In this document: positions 29,920 to 40,098 of the stretch, piece by piece
Numbering within the stretch: the first letter of the stretch is position 1
Layout of the letters: each line of letters begins with the position of its first letter
NCBI GenBank assembly: GCA_905221605.1
Contig: CAJNDS010002174.1
Location: 50,001-102,500, forward strand
Length of the DNA stretch: 52,500 bases
Source of the DNA: Symbiodinium natans
Taxonomy: Eukaryota > Sar > Dinophyceae > Suessiales > Symbiodiniaceae
Direction of reading: 5' to 3'
Notes under the pieces: model-generated
What the model saw: only the letters and a program-made list of their open reading frames with translations
Database searches by the model: none
What the model was told of the DNA's origin: nothing
Made by a program: the position numbers and the translations under genes

Positions 29920-30117
29920 GTGTAAGCCGGCTGCCTGTCGGACGAGCGGCAAGCATTGTTCGAAGTAGTTCTCGCGCTACTACTGTTATTACTGTTTTAT
30001 ATTAATTACTATCGTTTCGTTTATTGTTGTTGTTACTATTGTGATTGTTGCCATTCGATGAATGACATTTCTACTTGACCCTTCCTCTCTTGCCATACGC
30101 AGCACAAGCATGCCCAT

Positions 30118-30206
30118 ACCCTAAGCCCTGAACCCCAAACCCTAAACCCTAAGCCCTAAACCCTAAACCCTGAACCCTAAACCCTAAACCCTAAACCCTA
30201 AACCCT
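30118..30206 (-). repeat. CCCTAAA array
   Basis: Twelve units with CCCTGAA and CCCTAAG variants. Confidence 0.95.
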
Positions 30207-30218
30207 GCCCCTCTGTAG

Positions 30219-30299
30219 GTGGGACGTTTGGGCCTGGTGCATGGGGCCTTCGAGCGAGTTGATGCCAGCGGCAGCCGGCCACCCAGTGACGAGTGGGGG
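30219..30299 (+). CDS. Candidate internal exon, 27 codons (VGRLGLVHGAFERVDASGSR...)
   Basis: The clearest splice-site pair in the window: acceptor CCCCTCTGTAG, donor GGG|GTGAGG, phase 0 at both ends. A CCCTAAA array ends 12 bases before it and a TTTAGGG array starts about 10 bases after. Confidence 0.65.
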
Positions 30300-30309
30300 G
30301 TGAGGTAGG

Positions 30310-30416
30310 CTTAGGGTCTAGGGTTTAGGGTTTAGGGTTTAGGGTTTAGGGTTTAGGGTTTAGAGTTTAGGGTTTAGGGTTTGGGGCTTTGGGTTTAGGG
30401 TTTAGGGTTTTGGGTA
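30310..30416 (+). repeat. TTTAGGG array
   Basis: About 13 units, degenerate at the right. Confidence 0.95.
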
Positions 30417-30479
30417 CGGGCTACCTAAATTAGTGTCGCTTTAGGGTTTCGGGTCAGGGCTCTGAGGCCAGTGTTATGG

Positions 30480-30590
30480 TCTGACAGCGCAGTTCGCCCG
30501 CCCAATTCTGAGCAATTCTGAGCTGCTCCTCCTTCACCCTACGCCGCTGCTGGTGCTTCGCGTAGTCAGCTCGAAGCCCAGAACCCTACC
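30480..30590 (-). CDS. Candidate minus-strand exon (RADYAKHQQRRRVKEEQLRI...)
   Basis: On the minus strand a basic, helical frame runs from about 30585 to 30480. The plus strand has no comparable frame. A short direct repeat, GAGCAATTCT, lies inside. If real, it lies opposite to most islands. Confidence 0.35.
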
Positions 30591-30911
30591 AGACTTCGTC
30601 ACTTCTCTAAATTCTGCTCCCTCATGTGGGGTGCGATTATCAGGCGATCCCGAAGATTTAAGGTGCCCAAAAGGGAGCATGAGTTGAAGAGCTGCGAAAG
30701 GCCCAAACTCTAAGCTCTTGCTCTGGAAGCATGTCTTGGACCCTGCTGTGAGCGCCCTCTACCGTGTCCCTGAACCTTAAGAAGCTCCATCCCCTGCATG
30801 TCAGCACTATATGGAAAGGCCATATCAGAAAACGACTATATCATAGAAGATCAGAAGTAAGCCCTGAACCCTAAACCCTAAACCCGAAACCCTACTTCAA
30901 AGACAAAGCAG

Positions 30912-30965
30912 AGATGGCCACCCCTGGGCGGCCGAGGTGGCTACGTCTCCAGTCAGGGGCTACAG
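30912..30965 (+). CDS. Candidate internal exon (MATPGRPRWLRLQSGAT)
   Basis: Acceptor AAAGCAG, donor ACAG|GTCGCC or one base on. CCCTAAA before (30855-30895), TTTAGGG after (31012-31055). Confidence 0.45.
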
Positions 30966-31358
30966 GTCGCCACGGGGGGCACCGAGAACCCTGCGCCCTC
31001 AACCCTTTGGGGTTTAGGGTTTAGGGTTTAGGGTTTAGGGTTTAGGGTTTAGGGTTCGGCCTTAAGGCCCTGAACCCTAAAACTTAGAACCTACAACCCT
31101 GAACCTTAAAACCCGAAAACCCTAAACCCCGCCCTCCCCACCCTTTGGTTGGGGGCTCCTGAAAACTCTGTATACTCACTGGACCCAGAGTCTTGGGGTT
31201 TGTGTATAGGTTTTGGGGTTTAGGGGCCAAAGCTCTATAAACCCTTACAAGCATTGGCCACTAAGTTCAGCCCCTAAGACCTGCTCTGCAGCCCTCGGTA
31301 CCCCTAAACCCCAAACCAAACCCTAAACCCGAGCCCGGCACCCTGTCTGTCACTGTAG

Positions 31359-31381
31359 CGAGGCGGCCCTGAAGCAGCTGG
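31359..31381 (+). CDS. Candidate micro-exon (EAALKQLG)
   Basis: Acceptor TGTCACTGTAG, donor CTGG|GTGTAT; the frame stays open past the donor to 31409. At 23 nt this is tentative. Confidence 0.35.
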
Positions 31382-31636
31382 GTGTATCGGCCGGGGCGCA
31401 CAGCCCTTGAAGAACTTTGCAACCACCCCGGACCCCGGTTTCCGGTTTCTAGCCCAGTGGTGCCCTTTACCCTTTTTGGTTGTGGGTCCCCTGAGAAAGT
31501 AGCCAGCCCAACAGAAGGTGCCCTTATTTTAATATGGTTCCTGGGCTACCCAGAACCTCGGGTGTAAATCCCCATGTGTGCAGTGTGGGGACCCGTGCGA
31601 GTTGCTTATCGACTTATCGTGGTATACTCATTTCAG

Positions 31637-31699
31637 GGTGTGAGGTGTGTGAAGGAGTGTCGGCGGCTTTCCCTCAAGCCGAGGCCCACAAAGCCTCCC
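31637..31699 (+). CDS. Candidate internal exon (CEVCEGVSAAFPQAEAHKAS)
   Basis: Acceptor ATTTCAG. The frame contains CxxC and runs into a CCCTAAA block, with no obvious donor. Confidence 0.35.
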
Positions 31700-31930
31700 C
31701 TAAACCCCAAACCCTAAACCCTAAACCCTAAACCCCAAACCCCAAGCCCCTCAAAGGAGGTACAGGTTTTCAGTGCTTCGTGTTTCCCAGCGTCGCCCTT
31801 GAATTTGACTGAACTACTGCCTCGATGCCCTGCTTCCTGTCGAAGCCCCCTCTGGACGTTGAATCCGTAGCCTTGTGCACTCGAAGTTGTATGTATGGAC
31901 CTTGTCGCTTAGGGTTTAGGGTTTAGGGCG

Positions 31931-31970
31931 TAACTGTACCTATAACTGTACGTATAACCATATTGGGGCA
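31931..31970. mobile_element. MITE family 1 internal fragment
   Basis: TAACTGTAC, TATAACTGTAC and ATAACCATATTGGGGCA match the interior of copy C (49230-49262). Both ends are missing; telomeric repeats begin on each side. Confidence 0.6.
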
Positions 31971-32061
31971 AACCCTAAACCCTAAACCTAAACCCTAAAC
32001 CCTAAACCCTAAACCCTCAACCCTCAACCCTAAACCCTAAACCCTGAACCCTGAACCCTGA
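31971..32061 (-). repeat. CCCTAAA array
   Basis: Thirteen units, ending in CCCTGAA variants immediately before an exon island. Confidence 0.95.
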
Positions 32062-32063
32062 AG

Positions 32064-32184
32064 ACCTCACCCTTGGAGCCCCGAACCGCCGTTTGCCGAT
32101 CCTCAAGCCGGTTTCCCCTCTCCGCCCCGCGCGGACGCGCGCGATGCGCGCGGACACGGCGGAGACTGGGTCGCCATGGCAGAG
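32064..32184 (+). CDS. Candidate internal exon (RRLPILKPVSPLRPARTRAM...)
   Basis: The AG at 32062-32063 and donor AGAG|GTGGGG frame a 121-nt Pro/Arg-rich segment, flanked by CCCTAAA on the left and G-rich repeats on the right. It contains a GCGCG-rich inverted repeat (about 32122-32150). Confidence 0.5.
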
Positions 32185-32411
32185 GTGGGGTTTTGGGGGG
32201 CTGGGTTTAGGGGGGTTTACGGGGGTTTAGGGGGGCTTAGGGGCTTAAGGGGTTTAGGAGGTTTGGGGGGGTTTAGGGGGTTTCAGGGGTTTTGGGGGTT
32301 TTAACCGCGTTTTAGGGGCGTTTAGGCGGTTGTTTAGGGATGCTCTGGGAGCCCATGCAGTTGGGATGTAAGTTTCAGGCGTACGGCTTGGGACCCCTGG
32401 GTGTCTGATCT

Positions 32412-32556
32412 GGTTTTGGGGGTTTTGGGGGTTTTGGGGGGTTTCGGGGGTTTCGGGGGTTTTGGGGGTTTTGGGGGTTTTTGGGGTTTTGGGGGGTTTT
32501 GGGGGTTTCGGGGGTTTCGGGGGTTTGGGGGGTTTCGGGGGTTTCGGGGGTTTTGG
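32412..32556 (+). repeat. 9-bp minisatellite TTTTGGGGG / TTTCGGGGG
   Basis: About sixteen nine-base units. Frames of Gly-Phe repeats or Pro-Lys-Thr repeats through it are artefacts. Confidence 0.95.
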
Positions 32557-33116
32557 GTTTTTTGGGTGCATAATAGGGGTCTGGCATGTGTGGGTTGAAG
32601 TTTTTGGGGGTGCGGGCTCGTATGCAACCGCTATAGGGTCCTTAAGGGGAGGGGGGTCCTTAAGGGAGCATGTAGCCCAGGGTTCCCTAGGGCTCCCCAC
32701 TGCTCTCCAAAACTCCATGAGCTTCTCTAGGTACTATCCCCTATGAACCTCCCCACCCGGAGAAAACTGCCAGGAAGTCCTGAATCCCACGTTTTTTTAT
32801 TTTTATTTTTTTGGGGGGGGGGGGGTGTCGGGCTTTCAGGGGGCTGTTTAGGGTTCAGGGTTTAGGGCTCCACGGCAGCATGAGTGATCACAGCAGTGAA
32901 TCTCCTCCTCAGTCCAGAAGCCTTCAAGCTGGGAACCTCCGAACCTCCAACACGACTAACCCTAATCCCCACCCCCCCTAGACCAGCAACTAAGGCAATT
33001 TAAATCCTAAACCCTAACCCTAATCCCAAAAGCCCAGAACACGAAACCCTAACCCCCCCCCCCCACCCCCACCCTAAGCCCTGTCAGGCTGAGAAGTGTG
33101 ACATCACAATTTGCAG

Positions 33117-33190
33117 AGGGACAGCAGAGTCTGCGAAGACATTCACGCTGCCCCTGGGCCGTTTTGTTGTGTGCAATACCACACCGTCTT
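33117..33190 (+). CDS. Candidate internal exon (GTAESAKTFTLPLGRFVVCN...)
   Basis: Acceptor AATTTGCAG. The frame reads like a folded protein; the right edge is unclear. Confidence 0.45.
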
Positions 33191-33228
33191 TAACTCCAAA
33201 ACCCTAAACCCTAATCCCCGAACTTAGC

Positions 33229-33410
33229 CCCAAACCCTAAACCCTAAACCCTAAACCTTAAACCCTAAACCCTAAACCCTCAACCCTAAGCCCTAAACCC
33301 TAGGCCCTCAACCTCCAAATTGAGGCTCCTTCTTCGGCTTGTAAGGGGCTCCATCCATGGCAGGAACCCTAAACCCTAAACCCTCGCCCTAAACCCTAAA
33401 CCCTAAACGG
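33229..33410 (-). repeat. CCCTAAA arrays
   Basis: Two blocks (33229-33305, 33364-33410) separated by about 55 unique bases. Confidence 0.9.
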
Positions 33411-33427
33411 GCGTAGAATGTCTCCAG

Positions 33428-33490
33428 ATGCCACAACCCCGATTCAGCCCGAGGAGTGTGGGCGGCGTGCTCAGAATAGGCTGCGGCAGG
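33428..33490 (+). CDS. Candidate internal exon (ATTPIQPEECGRRAQNRLRQ)
   Basis: Acceptor GTCTCCAG. The donor is the first telomeric unit, CAGG|GTTTAGGG. A typical CCCTAAA-exon-TTTAGGG island. Confidence 0.55.
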
Positions 33491-33658
33491 GTTTAGGGTT
33501 TAAGGTTTAGGGTTTAGGGTTTAGAGTTTAGGGTTTAAGGGATTCGGTTTAGGGTTTAAGGGATTCGGTTTAGGGTTTAAGGTTTAGGTTTAGGGTTTAG
33601 TGTTTAGGGGTTCAGGGTTCAGGGTTCAGGGTTTAGGGTTCAGGGTTCAGGGTTCAGG
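33491..33658 (+). repeat. TTTAGGG array with GGGATTCGG and GGGTTCA variants
   Basis: Includes a doubled AAGGGATTCGGTTTAGGGTT unit. Confidence 0.9.
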
Positions 33659-33988
33659 GGCTTTGATGTTGGGGTGTGTGGGGAGCGGCTGCGTACGGCT
33701 GTGCAGGGTTTCGTGGCCCAGGACCTTCAAAGCTGTCGGGCTTCTGGGTCACTTAGGGCTTAACATTCCGATGCGCTCATGTGTTCATGTCTTTGTGGTG
33801 CCTTACAGTAACTTTAGATCCTTAGCCTTTTTTGGGTTTATTGGGTTTCTTAATAAGGCAGCTACAAAATTTATGGCTACCCTCCTAAGTGCAGCCAAGA
33901 TATGGCCAGTTCTCTAGGTTCTGGTCCCTCATCCTAAACCCTATAAGTACCTTCACCCCTAAGAGCCTAAGCAAGCTTAGTGTTCAAG

Positions 33989-34087
33989 TTGGGATGTTCC
34001 CCCTTTTTCTAGCAGTCCTTAAGGGATATTAGTACCCCGTAGTATAATCCCTATCCAGGACTGCTAGGATAAGGGGGAACATCCCAA
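33989..34087. mobile_element. MITE-like element family 2, copy 3
   Basis: Perfect 15-bp terminal inverted repeat TTGGGATGTTCCCCC, inner CAGTCC/GGACTG boxes, 99 bp. The best-preserved copy of the family. Confidence 0.8.
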
Positions 34088-34146
34088 TGGTCAGGGTTTA
34101 AGGTGTTGGGTTTGGGAATTCAGGGGGTGTGGGGCATGAGAAGCTA

Positions 34147-34289
34147 GCCCTAAACCCTAAACCCTAAACCCTAAACCCTAAACCCTAAACCCGAAACCCT
34201 AAACTCTAAACCCTAAACCCTAAACCCTAAACCCTAAACCCTAAACCCTAAACCCTAAACCCTAAACCCTAAACCCTAAACCCTAAACC
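34147..34289 (-). repeat. CCCTAAA array
   Basis: Twenty units with rare CCCGAAA and CTCTAAA variants. Confidence 0.97.
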
Positions 34290-34297
34290 CTCATCAG

Positions 34298-34375
34298 GGC
34301 GTGGAGTCGCCAACGACGTGGTTCTGGACTTCGATGGGGTCTCTGTCTACCACGCGGAGATCCATCTTCAGCCCC
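34298..34375 (+). CDS. Candidate exon with FHA-like core (GVANDVVLDFDGVSVYHAEI)
   Basis: Acceptor CCTCATCAG 8 bases after a CCCTAAA array. The order Gly-Arg, Asn-Asp-Val-Val-Leu, Val-Ser-x-x-His-Ala-Glu-Ile matches the start of forkhead-associated domains, which bind phosphothreonine. The conserved Arg after Ser is replaced by Val-Tyr. The right edge is uncertain; the frame stays open past 34430. Confidence 0.5.
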
Positions 34376-34424
34376 ATGCCCTCAGATTGATGGCACGCAC
34401 GTCACTCTATGACCCCTTGGGAAT

Positions 34425-34690
34425 TATTATTTTTTTAAAAATTTTGTTCATATAAAACCAAAGAGGATCTTAAACATACGATTTTAAGGTTCTAAGGGGA
34501 GTATAGGTCAAAGTGTCAAAAAAAATCCCCAGTCCTCCCATGTCAGGGGGCCGAAACAGGACCCTCTCCGGGGAAGGGGGGGGGGGGGGGATGGGTGTCT
34601 GATCTCGAACGTGAGCCCATTTTGGATGTCTATTGCCGTATGTATAACAAAGTGAATCAGTGAATTAATGTATGAACGAAACGTGTGCTC
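34425..34690. other. AT-rich segment, no gene seen
   Basis: Contains A/T runs, then a G run near 34578-34591. No ORF or recognised repeat. Confidence 0.4.
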
Positions 34691-34856
34691 TTTTCTCCCT
34701 TAATTTTTTCATTATACGGGACTATCAGTATTAGTATTGTGGGCCCCGTAATAGTACATTAATTAAGGGCCCTTTCATGCTGTTCAAAAAGCCCTTCTAA
34801 AAGACATAAATTATAATGAGACTTTTACCTACAGCATTAAAGGGGGAAAAGGGCGT
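34690..34856. mobile_element. Possible MITE-like element, AT-rich
   Basis: CTTTTCTCCCTTAAT at the left and ATTAAAGGGGGAAAAGGGCG at the right form an imperfect inverted repeat. The interior has no ORF. Confidence 0.4.
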
Positions 34857-35017
34857 TTATAACATTCTTACGCGAATTCGTGCACTAGTTTACTACAATT
34901 CGCTTAAGATAGTATGCACGCCGTAACTGCTGGACGTATCTTGTCTTCGGTTTCTCCCTCACATCTAGCTCCTAGATTCATCTATCTTGTGGTCATCTGT
35001 TGCGGCTGGACGTAAAT

Positions 35018-35022
35018 ATATA

Positions 35023-35057
<35 letters not shown>

Positions 35058-35460
35058 TTGTATGTATGTATGTATGTATACATATGTACATATATGTATA
35101 TATGTTTTCTTGATATAGATACAGATATAGATATAGATATAGACATAGACATAGATACATATAGATATAGATATAGATATAGATATAGATATAGATATAT
35201 AATATAATACTACAACATATTGTGAACAAAGGTGTGATGTGCTTTTTACTCCGCTTACAGAGTTGATATTGTGTATTTTTTCTTGTGTATTATATATAAT
35301 ATTCTATAATTCATATGGTATGTTGTATGGTATATAAACAGTATTATATATACATATAATGTATATATATACACACATACACATACATACTATATTGTAC
35401 ACTAGACATTACATAACACATACATATATATATATATATATAGAGGATATTCTATAAGTA
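35018..35460. repeat. AT-rich microsatellite cluster
   Basis: Contains (ATGT)n near 35030-35078, (AGATAT)n near 35110-35200, and TATATA-rich sequence to 35445. No gene. Confidence 0.85.
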
Positions 35461-35596
35461 TACATCTGCAAAAAATGTTGTGTATGTTCCTTATCGTTCC
35501 AGGGTGCCGAGGGCCAAGGGGGGGGGGGCCTCGAGGGCACCCGAAACGCCCTAAGCCCCCACAAGTCCCAAGCCGCAATCCGAGCTAGCAGCTAGC

Positions 35597-35689
35597 CAAG
35601 GAAGAGCCCAACTGGACCGCTGGTCTGTATCCGAGATGAGACCCTCTTCTGCATGAGAGTGCTTCGGGTGTCCGTGAAGCCTCTTCAGG
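35597..35689 (+). CDS. Candidate internal exon (SPTGPLVCIRDETLFCMRVL...)
   Basis: Acceptor GCAGCTAG or the next CCAAG. Donor CTTCAGG|GTTTAT. The frame has beta-strand-like alternation. Confidence 0.45.
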
Positions 35690-35731
35690 GTTTATCGGGT
35701 TTGGGGAGTTCGGATGTCGGGTGCCCTGGAG

Positions 35732-35822
35732 CCTAAACCCTAAACCCTAAACCCTAAACCCTAAACCCTAAACCCTAAACCCTAAACCCTAAACCCTAAA
35801 CCCTGAACCCTAAACCCTAAAT
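35732..35822 (-). repeat. CCCTAAA array
   Basis: Thirteen units, one CCCTGAA. Confidence 0.97.
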
Positions 35823-35876
35823 CCTTCAACATTCCTTTCTTGAGGCACTCAGAACTTCGGGTGGGCACTGGAAAGA

Positions 35877-36059
35877 CTAGCGTTTAGGTTTCGGCGCGCG
35901 GCGGTTCAGAAGCATGGGGATCTGCGAGTCGAGGGCGTGCAGTGAATTTTGTTTCTTCAGGGCCTGGGGCGTCTCTAGCAGCCCTGGTACATCAACCTTG
36001 TGCCCGGAGGCCCTCAAGCCACCAAAAGCGCGCTGAAGCCCTGAACGAAAGTGTTTCAA
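35877..36059 (-). CDS. Minus-strand ORF fragment, 60 codons
   Basis: Open from an ATG at 36059 (LQRAFGGLRASGHKVDVPGL). An overlapping plus-strand frame is also plausible, so strand and reality are uncertain. 36060-36960 holds further unassigned unique sequence with short frames on both strands. Confidence 0.3.
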   Translation of the reverse strand: MKHFRSGLQRAFGGLRASGHKVDVPGLLETPQALKKQNSLHALDSQIPMLLNRRAPKPKR

Positions 36060-37039
36060 AGGTAGCCAAGTCGAATTGGAGTGGGTTCCACCCTAAGCCC
36101 TAAGCCTCACAAACCCCAAAACCTAAACACGAAGCTGCAAACCTTCAGGAGGAGGCCAAAGGGGTGCTATATATATATATATATGTATAAACCTCCTAAG
36201 GGTAACATTTTTGGGGTAGCCTTATTGCAGGTCCTGAACAGCCGAGCCCTAAGCCCCAAGTCATGGTTTCTTGTGCCCCGAAGCCAGCCTTCTGCACAAG
36301 CCCCCGAAGTTTCGGAAGTTTCTGAGGGTTTTGCACCAAAACAGGCATACGGATACTGACTCTGCAACGCGATCTATCTTTCAGCAGAACAGCGCTGCGT
36401 GTTGTTGTTGGCAGAATGCATAGCCTGCGCCTGCGCAAAAGTGCTCGGCATTGTGCAACCTAGAGAAAGTGACTACGTTGATGACAACGTTCAGCCTTTC
36501 ACATCTTGCGCATTTCCACCACATGCTGCCGTCCCACTAAGCCCTAATTATTGGGTCATGCGTTGTCACCCGGGTTCTCTCTCATCAAGTGGGGTTCATG
36601 TGTAGCTTGGCATTGTTGAGAGCCTTTCGACGCTGTCCATAGTGGATCTTGCAGCCAATTGCGAGGGGTCAACAGAGCTGACTCGGGATTGCTTTGTGCC
36701 CAGAAGAGTTCGAAAGTCCATGAGCGAGTTCGTGCGTGAAGGCATGTGGACATAGTGACATAGTGCCCTCCTTGAGAAAATACCAAACTTGGGGAGGCGC
36801 TGCGTGTGGACGGACTTTCGTCAAGGGTTTATCCGATGATCCATAGCCGTAGCTTCACGGATTTAGGGGCCTGGGACCTGCTTATCGCAGTCGTCACGCA
36901 ACGTGGAATCGCCACAGATGCCGTCCGAACTTCATCATGCCAAAAACCACAAGGGTGCATAGATTAGTCGGTGTCTCTGCCGCCCTCAAGTGCGCCTACC
37001 GTATGGTGTCCCATCTCCCCCCCCCCCCCCCCCCACTTG

Positions 37040-37136
37040 TGATTTAAAGGACCGCCAATATAGACCCCAAAACTAGTAAATTCCCCTGAAAATAAGGACC
37101 CCAATGAGGTACCCCTAATTTCGGAAACCCCCATAT
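37040..37136 (-). mobile_element. MITE-like element family 3, inverted copy
   Basis: Ends GGTACCCCTAATTTCGGAAA before CCCCC. The left end is a C run (37018-37034). Confidence 0.45.
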
Positions 37137-37172
37137 GTGTTGGGAGGTAGAGCGCGGAGGAGCCCACCACAA

Positions 37173-37239
37173 CCCTAATCCCTAATCCCTCATCCCTAAT
37201 CCCTAAACCCTAAACCCTAAGCCCTAAACCCTAAACCCC
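37173..37239 (-). repeat. CCCTAAA/CCCTAAT array
   Basis: The left part is CCCTAAT, the right part CCCTAAA. Confidence 0.9.
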
Positions 37240-37243
37240 GAAG

Positions 37244-37317
37244 GGTTGGCCTGCGCCTCTGACGGAGGTCCCGCAACGGCACCGCTGTCCGCGCCGGGCC
37301 CCATGCGGAGAACCCAA
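37244..37317 (+). CDS. Candidate internal exon (LACASDGGPATAPLSAPGPM...)
   Basis: The acceptor CCCCGAAG follows a CCCTAAA array. Strong donor CAA|GTAACG. Confidence 0.5.
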
Positions 37318-37397
37318 GTAACGCCTGGGAGCCCCTGAAGACGCTTCGACGTCGCGAGAGCGGTTCAGTGTTTTCGGGTCTGGAGTTGAAGTTTAAT

Positions 37398-37417
37398 TAG
37401 GGTTTAGGGTTTAGGGT

Positions 37418-37477
<60 letters not shown>

Positions 37478-37496
37478 GGTTTAGGGCTTAGGGTTC
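37398..37496 (+). repeat. TTTAGGG array with GTTGAGG block
   Basis: Nine to ten identical GTTGAGG heptamers flanked by TTTAGGG. Confidence 0.95.
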
Positions 37497-37785
37497 AGGA
37501 GCTCCACTTTCGAGTTTGGGATTGCGGCTTTAGGGTTTGGGGTTTGGGGACCTTCCATTCAGGGCTCCTGGCGTCGGTCAAAGTTGGAGGGTCGGTGGCC
37601 TCGAGGATTCAGGTCTTTGGGGCTATGGGCACCCAGGGTAGCAGCCCTAAACCCTACAACCTTGGTTATAAGACATGGCAGCTTGCCCAAGTTTCATTCT
37701 TGAGGTGCTCAAGAACCCCACGTCACCGAACCAGAGCTTAACTTAGTCGGCAATCATCTCGTCATCTCGTCTCCTGGACTTGCAG

Positions 37786-37856
37786 TGCTTTTTCACGGAG
37801 AGCCAAGGAAAGGCGCTTTGCGTATTCTTCCACACGGCCCCTTTGAAGAAGAGGGG
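37786..37856 (+). CDS. Candidate internal exon (CFFTESQGKALCVFFHTAPL...)
   Basis: Consensus acceptor CTGGACTTGCAG; donor AGGGG|GTTGAGG at the start of GGGTTCA repeats. Confidence 0.5.
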
Positions 37857-38008
37857 GTTGAGGTTCAGGGTTCAGGGTTCAGGGTTTTCAGGACTTTGGG
37901 TTAAGGGTGTGGAGGCTCCTGGGACAACTTCCAGCCCCAAACCCTGTCCCGAGCTTGTTTCGCCGATTCACCGATGCACCTAGCGTTTTAGAGGAGAGGT
38001 TTGGGTAC

Positions 38009-38100
38009 ATGTCCGACAATAGGGGTACCCTTTTCGGGGGTTCCGTTGAGGATTGATGACTTAAAGTGTTTGGGGTATATTGGGGCTACCCCCCCCCCCC
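38009..38100 (+). mobile_element. MITE-like element family 3, degraded copy
   Basis: GTCCGACAATAGGGGTACCC, then TTTTCGGGGGTTCC, with a C run at the right end. Confidence 0.4.
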
Positions 38101-38164
38101 CCCCCCAAAACCTAAACCCTAAACCCTAAAGCCTGACGCAACCTTGAAACGCTAACTAACTTAG

Positions 38165-38240
38165 CGACTGCCACGCACGGCGTTTTTGGATGCTGGTTTG
38201 ATTGGTGGCTCCCTGCACAAAGGCTGGACTCGCAATCCCC
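38165..38240 (+). CDS. Candidate internal exon (THGVFGCWFDWWLPAQRLDS)
   Basis: Acceptor ACTAACTTAG, preceded by CTAAC that would suit a branch point. The right edge is not clear. Confidence 0.4.
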
Positions 38241-38270
38241 CAAGCCCTAACTCTTCCCCTGGGTTAGGGT

Positions 38271-38545
38271 TTAAAGAGGTTTAAAGGTTAGTTTAAAGGT
38301 TTAAAAAAGGTTTAAAGGTGTAAAGGTGTAAAGGTGTAAAGGTGTAAAGGTGTAAAGGTTTAAAGGTTTAAAGGTTTAAAGGTTTAAAGGTTTAAAGGTT
38401 TAAAGGTTTAAAGGTTTAAAGGTTTAAAGGTTTAAAGGTTTAAAGGTTTAAAGGTTTAAAGGTTTAAAGGTTTAAAGGTTTAAAGGTTTAAAGGTTTAAA
38501 GGCTTAAAGGTTTAAAGGTTTAAAGGTTTAAAGGTTTAAAGGTTT
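38271..38545 (+). repeat. 8-bp satellite GGTTTAAA
   Basis: About 33 nearly identical octamers, with a GGTGTAAA sub-block near the left. A telomere-like unit in which GGG is replaced. Confidence 0.97.
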
Positions 38546-38578
38546 GGGGTTTAGGGTTTGCTGTTGTAGTATGGCACA

Positions 38579-38712
38579 GATGCTGTGGAGTTTGGATGCG
38601 GAATAAGCTCGGAAGCGTCGTCAGGCGCCAAGAGCAGCCCGAGTTGGCCCGATTGCGGAGGGCCATCAAACTGTTCCTTTTCGGGTTTCGGCCTAAACCC
38701 AAGCTTTCCTGA
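38579..38712 (+). CDS. Candidate exon (NKLGSVVRRQEQPELARLRR...)
   Basis: Basic helical frame ending GFRPKPKLS. It is similar at DNA level to the minus-strand island at 41411-41548, which supports a real exon family. Another frame is open as well. Acceptor probably GGCACAG. Confidence 0.45.
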
Positions 38713-38779
38713 CCTCATGACCTTAAAACAAGGATTTGCAGCCAAGGTTCAAGGAGGATACCGGGGGTCCAGGGGCTTC

Positions 38780-38882
38780 GGTTTAGGGTTTAGGGTTTAG
38801 GGTTTAGGGTTTAGGGTTTAGGGTTTAGGGTTTAGGGTTTAGGGTTTAGGGTTTAGGGTTTAGGGTTTAGGGTTTAGGGTTT
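38780..38882 (+). repeat. TTTAGGG array
   Basis: Fourteen regular units. Confidence 0.97.
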
Positions 38883-38913
38883 TGGGGCTTCAGGGGGTCA
38901 GGGGAGGTCCAAG

Positions 38914-38947
38914 ACGTTCGAATATCCGCCACTGCTCCGGCACCCAG
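38914..38947 (+). CDS. Candidate micro-exon (TFEYPPLLRHP)
   Basis: Acceptor GTCCAAG, donor CCCAG|GTCTTG. Short and tentative. Confidence 0.3.
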
Positions 38948-38973
38948 GTCTTGCCGACCTCGGAACTCTGGGA

Positions 38974-39235
38974 GTATATATATATATATATGTATATATA
39001 GTATATATAGTATATATAGTATATATATAGTATATATAGTATATATAGTATATATATATATATAGTATATATAGTATATATAGTATATATAGTATATATA
39101 GTATATATATGTATATATAGTATATATAGTATATATAGTATATATAGTATATATAGTATATATAGTATATATAGTATATATAGTATATATAGTATATATA
39201 GTATGTATAGTATATATAGTATATATATATATATA
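38974..39235. repeat. TATATAG microsatellite/minisatellite
   Basis: About 260 bases of TATATAGTA-type units with a few ATG-containing variants. Confidence 0.97.
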
Positions 39236-39512
39236 AGGTGGGCGAACATCGAGGGGCTTATGCGCCGGATTCCGGGCGCCTAAGCGTTGAGTTCAGGGTT
39301 GAGGGTTTCGGGGTCCTCGTTGAAGTTTTGAGGGTTTTCAAGGGTATTTCATTGGTAGAGGGGCCGAACATGTTGGTGACTTTTAGTGTGCAAGGTGCTG
39401 CTGGCTGAGCCCACTTGCATCCATCTATGCCCACGGGTCATGTTGCTTTCCATGCGCCCCCGCTCCCCTCCCCCCCCCCAAGCGCCTACTCCCCAAGGCC
39501 CACCACATGTAG

Positions 39513-39632
39513 ACGTCCTTCCTGGAGAGGTTGGCAGATCCTGATGCCGCTGAACAGCCGGAAGAACACGAAGCAGCTGGTGATTGCGGCGCGACTGCTG
39601 AGCATCTACGTGGGAAGCCAGGTTCCGGTCGG
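39513..39632 (+). CDS. Candidate exon, frame undecided
   Basis: Acceptor CACATGTAG, donor CCAG|GTTCCG. One frame reads TSFLERLADPDAAEQPEEHE, a second LNSRKNTKQLVIAARLL; both are protein-like. Confidence 0.4.
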
Positions 39633-39679
39633 CGGGAGCCTTTTCCGCACTGAAATCAGGGCTTCACTTTGGTGACTGG

Positions 39680-40095
39680 GGTTGTTACATGAAAGGACCT
39701 TGAATCCTCTTAGCATTCTTGGTGTAAACTTCGAGAGCAGTCCTAGGCCAAGTGCGACTTTCTGTGAACATTGGGATGCGGCCACCGGTCCGTCCTTGCT
39801 CCTGGCAGCAGTGAGGTCGGATGATGTGGCCTTTCCGCTGCACACGCACAAAGTCTTTTCGGCGGGAAGCGCGGTCCTTCATCGAAATGCAGCTTGGTTG
39901 CTGGCCCAGCTGTCTAAGGCTCCTTTCCCGAATCGGTTCCCGCCCCTACACGCACACGCGTTCGGGACCTGTCTAGGTGAAGCCGCTTGCGCCTACAGCA
40001 GAGCCAGTGCAAGTCGTGGACGAGGCTTCACCAACCCGGCTTGGAACCGTGAAGCCTTAAAGCTTCGGCCATTTAGGGGGGGGGGTTTAGAGAGC
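39680..40095. other. Unique GC-balanced segment, no confident gene
   Basis: A 142-codon plus-strand frame has no ATG at its beginning (TTG at 39682), and minus-strand frames overlap it. Not repeat-like; it may be gene or retroelement debris. Confidence 0.3.
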
Positions 40096-40098
40096 TTT

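Noticed and set aside
32254-32746. Pro/Lys/Thr-rich and Gly/Phe-rich frames on both strands
   Set aside because: Artefacts of the TTTTGGGGG minisatellite.
36399-36605. Short Cys/Ala-rich ORF
   Set aside because: Competing frames on both strands and no clear splice edges; left as unassigned unique sequence.
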